A DNA stretch of 64,000 nucleotides from an uncultured Desulfobacter sp. (GCF_963665355.1 NZ_OY762229.1:1302001-1366000); one strand, 5' to 3'; numbered from the stretch's first letter, positions 45,276-53,144 are shown. Notes: generated by a model not told the origin, from the sequence alone. Program-made: numbers and translations.

Positions 45276-46037
45276 GTGGCAGTTGGAATTTTTGATTCGG
45301 GAATAGGCGGACTCACAGTCTATAAGACTGTAAATAAAAATTATCCCGAAATGGACATACACTATCTCGGTGACACAGCCAGAGTTCCATACGGGAACAG
45401 ATCACCGGAAACAATAATAAGATATAGTTTGGAATGTACGTCCTTCCTTGTATCAAACTTTCATATTGATACAGTTATTGTAGCCTGCAACACGGCTTCA
45501 TCTTATGCCATAGAACATATAAGAAAGAAATTTGGAATAAATGTTATTGGTGTTGTTGAGCCTGGTGCAAAAAGAGCTATAGAAGTTACTAACGGTTATA
45601 TTGGTGTTATCGGAACTATAGCGACTGTCAGAAGCGAATCTTATGTAAAAGCTGTCAAAGAACTGAATAAAAATATTAAAATCAGCCAGATAGCCTGTCC
45701 GCTTTTTGTCCCCATTGTAGAAGAGATGCTTGTAGATACCGAAATAGCCCGCAGCGCAGTTCATCACTACATGGACTCATTGGTGAATGACGGAGTGGAT
45801 ACAATAATCCTCGGATGCACACACTACCCGTTTTTGAAAAATACAATAAACTCAATATATCCTGACCTTAAAATCGTTGATTCCTCAGAAGCCATTCTTG
45901 AATATTTAGAAAAAATTAACCTCAACAAATGCCAGTCAGGAAAACGTGAAATATACCTTACAGACGAAGCACCTGCTTTTGAAACATTAAAAACCGTTCT
46001 CACAGATGGCATAATATCTCAAAAAATAACTCTGTAA
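45276..46037 (+). CDS. murI: Glutamate racemase
   Basis: 253 residues; supplies D-glutamate for peptidoglycan. The two catalytic cysteines are in VIVACNTASSYAIEHIR and IILGCTHYPFLKNTI, and the opening AVGIFDSGIGGLTVYKTVN is diagnostic. The start is GTG with AGGGG upstream. Codon use (many ATA, AGA, AAT, TTT) is clearly more AT-rich than the neighbouring chromosomal genes, suggesting acquisition. It lies just after an IS element and before a repeat that occurs twice in the window. Confidence 0.92.
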   Translation: MAVGIFDSGIGGLTVYKTVNKNYPEMDIHYLGDTARVPYGNRSPETIIRYSLECTSFLVSNFHIDTVIVACNTASSYAIEHIRKKFGINVIGVVEPGAKRAIEVTNGYIGVIGTIATVRSESYVKAVKELNKNIKISQIACPLFVPIVEEMLVDTEIARSAVHHYMDSLVNDGVDTIILGCTHYPFLKNTINSIYPDLKIVDSSEAILEYLEKINLNKCQSGKREIYLTDEAPAFETLKTVLTDGIISQKITL

Positions 46038-46260
46038 CGTTTTTTTGTTCAGATATGACCTGGGACTATGGTGATGGTGATGTAGAGCATGATGATTACT
46101 GATATTTGATTAATGCTGAGAGAAAATCGAATTGAGTCTTTATAATTCAAAAACTCGTGAGTCATAAGTTTTTCGGGAGAAGGGTACAGGCGAAAGAAAT
46201 TTGGGCTGACTCACAGGGAAAGTCCGGGGTGGTCTTCCATACAAAAAACGGACCTTGTTT
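46038..46260. other. Region between murI and repeat copy A
   Basis: No gene seen. A short motif AGGGAAAGTCCGG at about 46216-46228 resembles the 5' part of RNase P RNA, but no other RNase P feature follows. Confidence 0.4.
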
Positions 46261-46843
46261 TGGAGGTAGTCTGCTCTTTTTGAAAAAAGCGAGCCCTACG
46301 AGTTGTAGGGTTCACTGGTGCCGATTTGAGACACCTGATTCATTTTTTAGAATTGGTCGCTTAATTTAAAATCTTGCCGGTCCGGCGGTTAAATAGCAAA
46401 GTCAACGGTCGTTCCGGTCCGGAATGCACGGAAATTAAACCCAACATTGCATAAAATAAGCACCATTGCATAAAATAAGCACCATTGCATAGGAAGAAGG
46501 CTGCTGTTATTATGGAAAATTATTTCTTCAGAATAATTCAGGACCTCACCAAAAGATAACGATTTTTATTCATGGCACGCCTCCTTCCTTTGACTAAACG
46601 ATTCCACCGTTTACATAGATAGTTTGACCATTCACCCACCCGGCATCTTCACCGACAAGAAACGCTACGGCATTGGCAATATCTTCAGGCTGCCCAAGCC
46701 GCTCCAACGGCGGCATTTGAGCCAGGTGTTGGATCTGTTCGTTCGTTTTGTTTTTCAAAAAAAGATCAGTTGCAGTTGGTCCGGGAGCCACGGCGTTTAC
46801 GGTGATGTTCCTGCCGCGCAATTCCTTGGCAAAAATATTTGTC
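46261..46843. repeat. Large direct repeat, copy A
   Basis: 583 bases nearly identical to 63301-63861, in the same orientation. It covers the 3' third of the SDR gene and about 330 bases downstream of it, including a CCCTAC / GTAGGG hairpin at 46294-46310. Differences include a CGG triplet and a second 19-base unit ATTGCATAAAATAAGCACC (46446-46464 and 46465-46483), which copy B has once. Confidence 0.92.
46538..46573 (-). pseudogene. Very short frame with a perfect ribosome site downstream of the SDR gene
   Basis: AAGGAAGGAGGCGTGCC lies in front of an ATG (46573) that opens MNKNRYLLVRS and then stops at TGA. A change of frame at about codon 8 would continue GEVLNYSEEIIFHNNSSL. Both repeat copies keep the same feature, so a once longer gene in the SDR operon was probably lost before the duplication. 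Confidence 0.35.
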
Positions 46844-47343
46844 AGCGTCTCAACTGCAGCTTTGGTGGCGGAATATATAGTGTAGCCTGGTGTGGCGAGC
46901 TTGCGAACACTGGAAGAGAAGTTGACGATTCTCCCGTTGTCACGCAGTTTCCCGGCTGCAATCCGAAGCGTATTGAATGTCCCTTTGAGATTAACGGCCA
47001 CAATTTTGTCAAACAATGCATCATCCGTATCGGACAGAGAGATCAGACCCGGCTGCATGATTCCGGCATTATTGACGAGAATATCGACCCCGCCGTAAAG
47101 AGTGATGGCCTGGTCAAACATGGTGGCTACCTGCGCAGGCACGGAAACATCGGCCTGGATTGCGGTGGCCCGGCCCCCCTTGCCCTTGATGGCTTCCACC
47201 ACGGCGTTGGCTGAATCGGCATTGCCCGCAAAATTCACCAGAACGGCAATGCCATCGGCGGTCAGGCGCTTGGCAACGGCTGCACCGATTCCGCGTGATG
47301 CTCCTGTAACGATAGCCACTTTGGTTTCTTTGGATGTATTCAT
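46594..47343 (-). CDS. Short-chain dehydrogenase/reductase (SDR)
   Basis: 249 residues, classical SDR related to FabG. NADP-binding TGASRGIGAAVAKRL, the NNAG motif in VDILVNNAGIMQPG, catalytic Ser in IVNFSSSVRK, and Y-x-x-x-K in YTIYSATKAAVETL. Substrate unknown. Divergent from a LysR gene 108 bases away, an arrangement that usually means the regulator controls the enzyme. AAAGGAGGTTGCA precedes the ATG. The 3' part lies in a large direct repeat, and a truncated copy occurs at 63612. Confidence 0.92.
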   Translation of the reverse strand: MNTSKETKVAIVTGASRGIGAAVAKRLTADGIAVLVNFAGNADSANAVVEAIKGKGGRATAIQADVSVPAQVATMFDQAITLYGGVDILVNNAGIMQPGLISLSDTDDALFDKIVAVNLKGTFNTLRIAAGKLRDNGRIVNFSSSVRKLATPGYTIYSATKAAVETLTNIFAKELRGRNITVNAVAPGPTATDLFLKNKTNEQIQHLAQMPPLERLGQPEDIANAVAFLVGEDAGWVNGQTIYVNGGIV

Positions 47344-47451
47344 TGCAACCTCCTTTGGTTTGGATGTTTATTTCTTGCTCAACCAACAATATGTTACAGC
47401 CTGGAATTTTTGGTAGACGCATAAGCAGAATATCGATTATACTGATTATGT

Positions 47452-48375
47452 ATGACAGTATTCGACGATTTATCCCTGCTGCGCGCTTTCGTCTGTATTG
47501 TGGAAAGTGGCAATATTTCTGTGGCGGCCCGCAAACTCCAGGTGACGCAACCGACGCTGAGCCGTTATTTGCAGACCCTGGAAGATCGCTGCGGAGCCGT
47601 ATTGCTATTCAGAGATACGCACCGGATGCGCCTGTCTTCGACAGGAAACCAGTTTTTACGGGAGGCCCAATCCCTTCTATCCGCGGCGGAGGAAGCCGAA
47701 CTGCGACTTCAGGACGACCAGGCAACCCTACGGGGTCATATCCGTCTGTTCTCGACAATTGATTTCGGCCAGAGTGTCGTCAGTCGACTTGCCGCAAGTT
47801 TCATTCAAGCCAATCCTGCAGTGACAATTAACCTTGCTTATTCCAATCGCCCAATGCATATGCTTGAAGAAGGTTGCGAGATAGGCATCATCGCCGGTAC
47901 CGTTACGGATGATACGATCATCGCGCACCCACTCCCGGCCATTAAGCGATACCTTGTCGCGTCCCCTGTACTTCTAAAGAAGCATAAGTCCACCGTCTCC
48001 AAACCAATCGAACTTCAATCCTGGCCGTGGCTGGCGCTTTCCGGCTTTCAATTTGGTGGGGAAAAGGAAGTCATCATTTATTCGGCTGAACAGAAAAAAC
48101 AGAGGTTGGAGATAACGCCTGTCCTGACATCCGAAGGTGTCACCAGCCAGCGTGAAGCGGCTCGAATGGGACTTGGAATTGCTGTTTTACCGGAGTGGCT
48201 GATCGCCGAAGATATTGTTTCCGAGCGGTTGATAAGGATTTTGCCGGAGTGGCACGCCCAAGATTTACCGGCCCACATCGTATACCCGGCGCAGAGACGC
48301 CTGCCATTGCGCGTGAGCAATTTCATTGATTTTGCAACTACTTATATGACAAAGCTTTTAAAGTCTGGAAAATAA
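47452..48375 (+). CDS. LysR-family transcriptional regulator
   Basis: 307 residues: N-terminal winged helix-turn-helix (LLRAFVCIVESGNISVAARK; VTQPTLSRYLQTLEDRCGA) and a periplasmic-binding-like effector domain. It probably controls the divergent SDR gene. A palindromic ATC-N9-GAT site (47432-47446) that fits the LysR T-N11-A rule lies directly before its start, overlapping a TATACT. No ribosome site is seen, so the mRNA may be leaderless. Its 3' end overlaps a truncated methylase gene by 18 bases. Confidence 0.9.
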   Translation: MTVFDDLSLLRAFVCIVESGNISVAARKLQVTQPTLSRYLQTLEDRCGAVLLFRDTHRMRLSSTGNQFLREAQSLLSAAEEAELRLQDDQATLRGHIRLFSTIDFGQSVVSRLAASFIQANPAVTINLAYSNRPMHMLEEGCEIGIIAGTVTDDTIIAHPLPAIKRYLVASPVLLKKHKSTVSKPIELQSWPWLALSGFQFGGEKEVIIYSAEQKKQRLEITPVLTSEGVTSQREAARMGLGIAVLPEWLIAEDIVSERLIRILPEWHAQDLPAHIVYPAQRRLPLRVSNFIDFATTYMTKLLKSGK

Positions 48376-48726
48376 TTCAAGATTTATCAATGGAGAAGAC
48401 CAGCTCCTTGAGCACGGGTTATCGATCCAGGGTAAAATAGCTTTATTAAGCGGAGTCTGTTGTGCCTCTTTAATTATATTCTCGGAAGTTTCGATCATCG
48501 CTTTGTCATCAACATGATGCGTTTGAACTTGGGACAGGAGTACGGCCATAGGATCGACATCAAAGCCACGTGCGATATGGCCTGATTCCACGGCAACCTT
48601 CATAACGGTTCCAGACCCAGACATGGGATCAAGGACAATTGCCCCATCGGGAAGGTCTTTGATGGCTTGAAAGGCTAATTCAGATGCCATTCGGGCTGGA
48701 AAAGGATGTATTGGTCGTGGAGGCAT
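48358..48726 (-). pseudogene. Truncated DNA (N4/N6) methyltransferase
   Basis: Up to 122 codons. The start MPPRPIHPFPARMASELAFQ with the SAM-binding and FxGxG-type core VLDPMSGSGTVMKVAVESGH and then GFDVDPMAVLLSQVQTHHVD is a DNA methylase N-terminus. After about residue 105 the sequence no longer fits and ends quickly; the catalytic D/N-PP-Y/W motif is missing. The 3' part was replaced by the end of the lysR gene, marking a junction. Likely inactive. Confidence 0.65.
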
Positions 48727-48874
48727 ATGTCCTCATCAAAAATTTAAGATTTTGTAATAGTAATCTCGGTAATCAGATGAGTCAACGATTTATCAATCGG
48801 TCAATGACTTCTATGAACACCTCTCTTAATTATTGACACATTCCGCAGGCTTTAGCATTATTTACTCCTAAAGA

Positions 48875-50086
48875 TTAGATTTCAAAAAGTTTTCTAATTT
48901 TACCAGATCCAACCACTCTAGATAATAACTTAAAGTTATGTTGTTCAAACCGAACTCTCCCTGCAATACAAGCTGGATGAATTTTAAGATTCTCAGCTAA
49001 TTCAAGCACATTTTTTTTTGTCGGATTTATTTTTGCATTGGAGACTGTCCAAACGTCATTCGGTATTAAGGACTCCATAGCAAGAAAATCTGCCTCGTTT
49101 TCAATATCGTTTTGTTTCCCCCCTCCAGTGTTCTTAATATCCATATCATCCACAAATACATTTTTATTCGATTTGCCAAGGTGCAGTACTATATGTGCTA
49201 ACTCATGAAGAAGGCAAAACCAAAAATTATCAATTCGATCATATCTCAGTGTTAATCCAACTACTGGCGTCGAATCTTCAAGTAATAATGCAACTCCATC
49301 TAAATATGTTTTGGGGAGATGGCGTTCTATGATCATGTGGATTCCATGTTTTTCCAGAAACTCTCGAGCAAGCAAAGGCCCTTCTTCAAAAAAACTCAAC
49401 TTAGCAATCTCTTTTAGACTATCAGATGTGAACTTTTCAGGGTCAAATTTTCTCTTTAAGATGTTTTTTTGCGCAAGAGCCATGATTCTCATACACCAAG
49501 AATTAAGTGCATAGCTGTCAGCTTTTGCGTTTATCCTATTTCCGGAATTTTCTCTAAAACATGCTTCAATTGTTTCTCCGTTTGGGCAACAATCCTTAAT
49601 AAAAATACGCATAGTCTCTTCGGCTGAATCCTTGTAGTTTTTTAATTGAGAAATCCATCCTCTTTTTGACATTTCTTTAAATGGGAAAAGATGCCATTCA
49701 ATATTGGGTATGGCCTTTGGAAAGGTTTTGCCTGTTTTTTGTAAAAAAACTTCAGCAGGTATGCCCAAATTCTGATGGAGGGATCTCATCATTGAAAGAG
49801 TTAATGGCCTTTTTTCATTGAGGATCTCAGAGACTTTGCTCTTATTGCCGATAAAGGGTACTAAATCTTGTTGATTGAGCCCTAACTGTTCCATTCTAAA
49901 TTTTATAGCATCTATTGGTTCTGGTGTATCCATTGCAAAATGTTCATCTTCGTAAAGCTCAACCAACGTAGCAAGTAGTTCAAGTTCTTCCGCTTCAGGT
50001 GTGTTTGCGTCAGCATCCATCAGGGCTTCAATGCGGGACAGAACTAAATTATAGTCTTTTTCTGTTTTTATAAGCTTGTTAATCAT
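48875..50086 (-). CDS. HigA-type antitoxin with XRE helix-turn-helix and ImmA/IrrE metallopeptidase domain
   Basis: 403 residues. Residues about 60-118 form an XRE/HigA helix-turn-helix (FRMEQLGLNQQDLVPFIG; NKSKVSEILNEKRPLTLSMM). The C-terminal half carries an ImmA/IrrE domain with the zinc motif HELAH (about 294-298) and a downstream NEAD Glu. Its start overlaps the stop of the preceding toxin gene by one base, so the two are translationally coupled. The metallopeptidase part suggests that antitoxin activity is controlled by proteolysis or that this protein itself cleaves a partner; this is inference. Confidence 0.85.
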   Translation of the reverse strand: MINKLIKTEKDYNLVLSRIEALMDADANTPEAEELELLATLVELYEDEHFAMDTPEPIDAIKFRMEQLGLNQQDLVPFIGNKSKVSEILNEKRPLTLSMMRSLHQNLGIPAEVFLQKTGKTFPKAIPNIEWHLFPFKEMSKRGWISQLKNYKDSAEETMRIFIKDCCPNGETIEACFRENSGNRINAKADSYALNSWCMRIMALAQKNILKRKFDPEKFTSDSLKEIAKLSFFEEGPLLAREFLEKHGIHMIIERHLPKTYLDGVALLLEDSTPVVGLTLRYDRIDNFWFCLLHELAHIVLHLGKSNKNVFVDDMDIKNTGGGKQNDIENEADFLAMESLIPNDVWTVSNAKINPTKKNVLELAENLKIHPACIAGRVRFEQHNFKLLSRVVGSGKIRKLFEI

Positions 50087-50385
50087 TATATCTCCTCCGC
50101 ATTTATTTTATCGTATTCCTTATGGGTTCCCACAAACCGAATATAAACAGTTTGTGCTGGAAAATTGATTTTTACCACTAAGCGGTATTTATTCCCCGCC
50201 AGATTAAATACGACACGGTTACCTTTTAAGATACTGGCTGACCCATATTGTGCTTTTATTTCGGTCCAGGATTGCCAATTAGCTCTTTTAGCTTCATGCC
50301 ACCATGCGTCAATAGGCCCCTTTGCATCCTGGCATCCTTCTCGCTGGTAGAATTTTATCAATTGTGGCCGGGCTATAATATGCAT
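50086..50385 (-). CDS. HigB-like mRNA interferase toxin
   Basis: A 99-residue toxin of the HigB group: MHIIARPQLIKFYQREGCQD, then WWHEAKRANWQSWTEIKAQY and GNKYRLVVKINFPAQTVYIR with GTHKEYDKINAEEI at the end. HigB toxins cleave mRNA on the ribosome. First gene of a toxin-antitoxin operon; the toxin precedes the antitoxin, as in higBA. No clear ribosome site was seen in the GTTTATTGATAAACT-like AT-rich start region. Confidence 0.88.
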   Translation of the reverse strand: MHIIARPQLIKFYQREGCQDAKGPIDAWWHEAKRANWQSWTEIKAQYGSASILKGNRVVFNLAGNKYRLVVKINFPAQTVYIRFVGTHKEYDKINAEEI

Positions 50386-50552
50386 AGTTTATCAATAATA
50401 CGTTTTTATTTTAGTGTCAATATTAAAGTTCCTTTTTTGGGAACTTTAACCTATGTATTGAGTGTGGGAACTTTTATGTTTTTGATGTAACAAGTTATTC
50501 TCCGGTTGTCCGTATATCTTACATAGTTTTGATCAAAGGTCTGAGGTGAAGA

Positions 50553-50573
50553 CTACCTACCTACCTACCTACC
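50553..50573. repeat. (CTAC)5 tandem repeat
   Basis: Five uninterrupted copies of CTAC plus one C, in a non-coding stretch upstream of the toxin operon and the zinc-ribbon gene. Simple repeats of this kind vary in length by slippage. Confidence 0.9.
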
Positions 50574-50666
50574 TTTCTTCCATACTCTGTTTTTTATGGA
50601 AGAACACCCCAGACTATCCCTGTCATCCTGTTTAATTATTTCCGTTGCTCTGCCGATACAATACCT

Positions 50667-50885
50667 ATGGAAAGTCACGTAATCAAAAATTGCAAAGGAT
50701 GTAATCAGCCTCTTCGTATCCCTGCAGATATTGGGGGAATGCTCATGCGTTGCCCGAACTGTGGGTATGAATTCCATACCGATTTCAAACTCGGAGCAAA
50801 AGTCCGGAGAGTTATAGCTGGCAAAGATCCCGGCCAGGTAACGCCCGCCCAAAGGCCCCCATCTACTTTTAAGATCATCGTGTAA
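50667..50885 (+). CDS. Small zinc-ribbon protein
   Basis: 72 residues: NCKGCNQPLRIPADIGGMLM followed by RCPNCGYEF forms a typical CxxC...CxxC zinc ribbon of the kind found at the N-terminus of many unrelated membrane or regulatory proteins; here it stands alone, followed by a basic tail. No ribosome site. It may be a remnant of a longer gene. The minus strand has a 160-codon frame over the same bases, but its sequence shows no family features. Confidence 0.5.
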   Translation: MESHVIKNCKGCNQPLRIPADIGGMLMRCPNCGYEFHTDFKLGAKVRRVIAGKDPGQVTPAQRPPSTFKIIV

Positions 50886-50940
50886 TCTCCGCAGCACCGC
50901 CAAAGGCTCCACCTGATATTGTCGTTGATCAAGGGACATT

Positions 50941-51429
50941 GTGGACGAAATTATATTTAAGACAAATAATTCCAGAAACCGGTTGATGCTCGAACTGATG
51001 GCAAGAGGTGGGATGAGAGTTGGAGAGGTTCTGAAATTAAAAGCCAAGAATGTGCACGGCAGAAAATTGGTTTTATCTGATCCGAAAAGCGGAAATCAGA
51101 CCGAGATTGTTTTTATCCCCAAATAAGTAGCGGACCGTTTACGGGAATATATCACCACCGTCAAGATAGGAGATGACCACAACGTGTTTCCATTTGGATA
51201 CACCAGAGCCCGTGAAATCGTTCAAAATGCAGGAAAAATGATAAATGTGAATTTGAATCCTCACGATCTTAGACGCCATGCCGCCACTTATGCAAGCAGA
51301 TCAGGCGTTCCCATTGAAATCGTTTCAAAAATAATCCTCCGCCATGCGAATCTTTCAACAACTCAGCGGTATCTTGGAAAAGTCAGCGACACAGAGGCTA
51401 TTCACTGGATTGATAATCTTTACAGATAA
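50941..51429 (+). pseudogene. Tyrosine recombinase (integrase) remnant with an in-frame TAA
   Basis: The C-terminal catalytic half of a XerC/D-like integrase: RNRLMLELMARGGMRVGEVL (catalytic Arg), a Lys region VLSDPKSGNQTEIVFIPK, then TAA at 51124-51126 in the same frame, followed by VADRLREYITTVKIGD, the HDLRRHAATYASRSG box, LRHANLSTTQRYLGK with the catalytic His and Tyr. There is no core-binding domain; an in-frame stop lies shortly before 50941. Dead by truncation and nonsense mutation. Confidence 0.75.
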
Positions 51430-52028
51430 AATTTTCGGGGGGCTGGTAAACACCGGTCCCCGATTAACTTTGAAAACAATATATTGCGCCCAGCCTTTAT
51501 GGCAAGGATATTGAGACTACAAACGCTAAAGCTCGCCCTCGAATTGTGGGAGGCCGAAGGATTGAAAAAAGAATTGAACGCCTTTATTGACAAGGGTTCA
51601 GGCCCACAATGATACCATAAATAATCGCTCGATCATAAATTGCGTTTTAGTTATCTGAAGAATTCAACGATAAAATACTCTGAAAAACAAATACGGTTGA
51701 AAAGTGGTCTTGTATGACCATTGATCATATATGATCATTCCTTGATTCCATATTTAACTCTCATGCAGATCCGTCATATAAAGATTTTTGCATATAAAAC
51801 AGTCTGTTGTACGAAAAAAAAAGATTTTTCCACCTGGTATGAAACTTGAATGTATTATGTTGATCAAGATGAAAAAAATATTACGATATCTGCAGCAATC
51901 CCTTTTTCATATATAGGGACACTATGCAGACCCGTTGATTAAATCGTTAGACGCATCCATTGAACGGGTTTCATTGGATGCAGCCGTTAATTACAATTAC
52001 ACCAACCCAAAGTCACAAGGAGTTTAAG
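51430..52028. other. Intergenic region with decayed sequence
   Basis: About 600 bases. In one plus frame a stretch YGKDIETTNAKARPRIVGG and RRIEKRIERL hints at a decayed gene at about 51500-51600. At 51722-51737 a TGATCA-TATA-TGATCA palindrome lies about 290 bases before the next gene. No terminator or RNA was recognised. Confidence 0.4.
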
Positions 52029-52418
52029 ATGATGAAACGAACACTGATGATGTCTACCTTGGTTGCTGCCTTGGTTTTGTTTAGTGGATTCGCGTTCGCG
52101 GCCGACCAGGACGAACAAATCTACGGCAGCCAACTCATGACGCAACAAGAGCGAGCTGAGTATCACGCAAAAATGCGTGCCGTAAAAACAGTCCAGGAAC
52201 GAGAGCAAATCCGGAATGAGCATCACGAGCAGATGCAAGAGCGAGCCAAGGAACGCGGTTTAACACTGCCCGACGAGCCATCTGGTAGAGGAGGGGGTAT
52301 GGGTCGCAGTGGCGGAGGTATGGGTATGGGCGGCGGAAGCGGTCAAGGCAGAGGTAAGGGGGGGGGGGCGGGGGACAACGCAGATAATCCCGAATATCGG
52401 GTTGATGGGTGCAATTAA
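52029..52418 (+). CDS. Glycine-rich periplasmic protein with poly-G tract
   Basis: About 129 residues. Signal peptide MMKRTLMMSTLVAALVLFSG with cleavage near AFAADQD, then a charged helix (QLMTQQERAEYHAKMRAVKT; REQIRNEHHEQMQERAKERG) and a Gly/Met-rich tail (GRGGGMGRSGGGMGMGGGSG). This resembles secreted small proteins common in proteobacteria and of unknown function. The start at 52029 follows AAGGAG. A run of eleven G (52358-52368) in the tail is a hot spot for frameshifts; in another frame the protein would run on to about 52515. Confidence 0.75.
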   Translation: MMKRTLMMSTLVAALVLFSGFAFAADQDEQIYGSQLMTQQERAEYHAKMRAVKTVQEREQIRNEHHEQMQERAKERGLTLPDEPSGRGGGMGRSGGGMGMGGGSGQGRGKGGGAGDNADNPEYRVDGCN

Positions 52419-52517
52419 ACATTTAGGGGAAAAGCCCCACATAATTTTGGGAAAACTTTTGAATTTATTAGATTTTGTTGAAGTTCATACTTCCCGATTT
52501 TTATCCATTTATTAACC

Positions 52518-52555
52518 GGGGTTTTTTGCCCATCCCCCCGAAATCTGCAACAAGC
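52518..52555 (+). repeat. Left 38-bp terminal inverted repeat of the Tn3-derived element
   Basis: GGGGTTTTTTGCCCATCCCC, then CCGAAATCTGCAACAAGC. It pairs with 53107-53144. Confidence 0.85.
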
Positions 52556-52558
52556 CAT

Positions 52559-52783
52559 TTAGTTGAACAACAAATTAGCCTTCAATTCCGCAATTCCAAG
52601 TCCGCCGATGGAATCAATTATTTTCTCTAAGTCCAAACGATGCTTCTGTTTTTTAAACTGAGATCGGCCACGGAGGTTAATATGCTGCCAGGCCACAGGA
52701 GACACCCTCTTGATTAGGTCGGCCTCATCGTGCTGCCCATTTTCCTCTTTAATGCTCAGTAAGATAGATAAACGAGAATCAGG
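52559..52783 (-). pseudogene. Tn3-family transposase, C-terminal remnant
   Basis: About 74 codons, no start codon; the frame opens after a TAA and ends at TAA 52559-52561. The diagnostic piece is IKRVSPVAWQHINLRGRSQF, matching the conserved S-P-x-x-W-x-H-I-N-x-x-G motif at the end of TnpA proteins, followed by KKQKHRLDLEKIIDSIGG. Confidence 0.7.
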
Positions 52784-52824
52784 AATTTATCACGGCATTC
52801 AAAGCTGGGAGTTTTGCTAACGCC

Positions 52825-52977
52825 ATGATTAAAATCAATAACGATCCCGGTTCAGCACAGGGCAGGTTTGGCGTCGGGCAAATCGCCAGCATTCATGAAT
52901 TTCTGATATCCATGGAAAAGGGAACCGCAGCGCATATGAGATCCATCTGGCCTGAAGGCAGTTGGTCCGATGAATGA
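52825..52977 (+). CDS. Small frame inside the Tn3-derived element
   Basis: 50 codons beginning MIKINNDPGSAQGRFGVGQI and ending in IWPEGSWSDE. The same frame is open upstream to about 52768 without a start. It looks protein-like but has no ribosome site; probably the tail of a lost passenger gene. Not recognised. Confidence 0.3.
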   Translation: MIKINNDPGSAQGRFGVGQIASIHEFLISMEKGTAAHMRSIWPEGSWSDE

Positions 52978-53013
52978 TAACACATGTTCCGGCCATGTGT
53001 TATCATTCATCGG
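52967..53013. repeat. Perfect 20-bp inverted repeat (hairpin)
   Basis: CCGATGAATGATAACACATG (52967-52986) and its exact complement (52994-53013) with a 7-base loop, inside the Tn3-derived element. The stop codon of the small frame lies within the left arm. No U-run follows immediately. Confidence 0.9.
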
Positions 53014-53106
53014 AAATTTTGCGGTTTTGGACAAAAACCCCCGGTTCTCAAGAATTCAAATACGATCATTGCTGTTCAAATTTTTATCGAGTTTGGAGAA
53101 AAAGCC

Positions 53107-53144
53107 CCTTATTGCACTTTTCGGGGGGATGGGCAAAAAACCCC
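53107..53144 (-). repeat. Right 38-bp terminal inverted repeat of the Tn3-derived element
   Basis: On the minus strand: GGGGTTTTTTGCCCATCCCC, then CCGAAAAGTGCAATAAGG. 34 of 38 positions match the left repeat. Confidence 0.85.

Larger units (their letters stand above)
52518..53144. mobile_element. Tn3-family-derived miniature element (TIME-like), 627 bp
   Basis: Bounded by 38-bp inverted repeats that start GGGG, as in Tn3-family transposons: the first 26 positions are identical and 34 of 38 match overall. Inside, next to the left repeat, is the last 75 codons or so of a transposase frame on the minus strand, ending 3 bases from the repeat, as in Tn3 elements. The rest is a small frame and a long hairpin. 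It cannot move by itself but could be mobilised by a related transposase. The 5 bases flanking each end (TAACC and AACAT) are not a target duplication. Confidence 0.8.

Noticed and set aside
46216-46228. RNase P RNA-like motif (AGGGAAAGTCCGG)
   Set aside because: Only a short 5' motif; no P4 partner or other conserved segments were found downstream.
50553-50573. CRISPR-like repeat
   Set aside because: A 4-base simple repeat without spacers; no CRISPR array or cas gene was seen in the window.
50565-51047. 160-codon minus-strand frame
   Set aside because: It overlaps the zinc-ribbon and integrase-remnant frames, which have recognisable motifs, and itself shows no family features or ribosome site.
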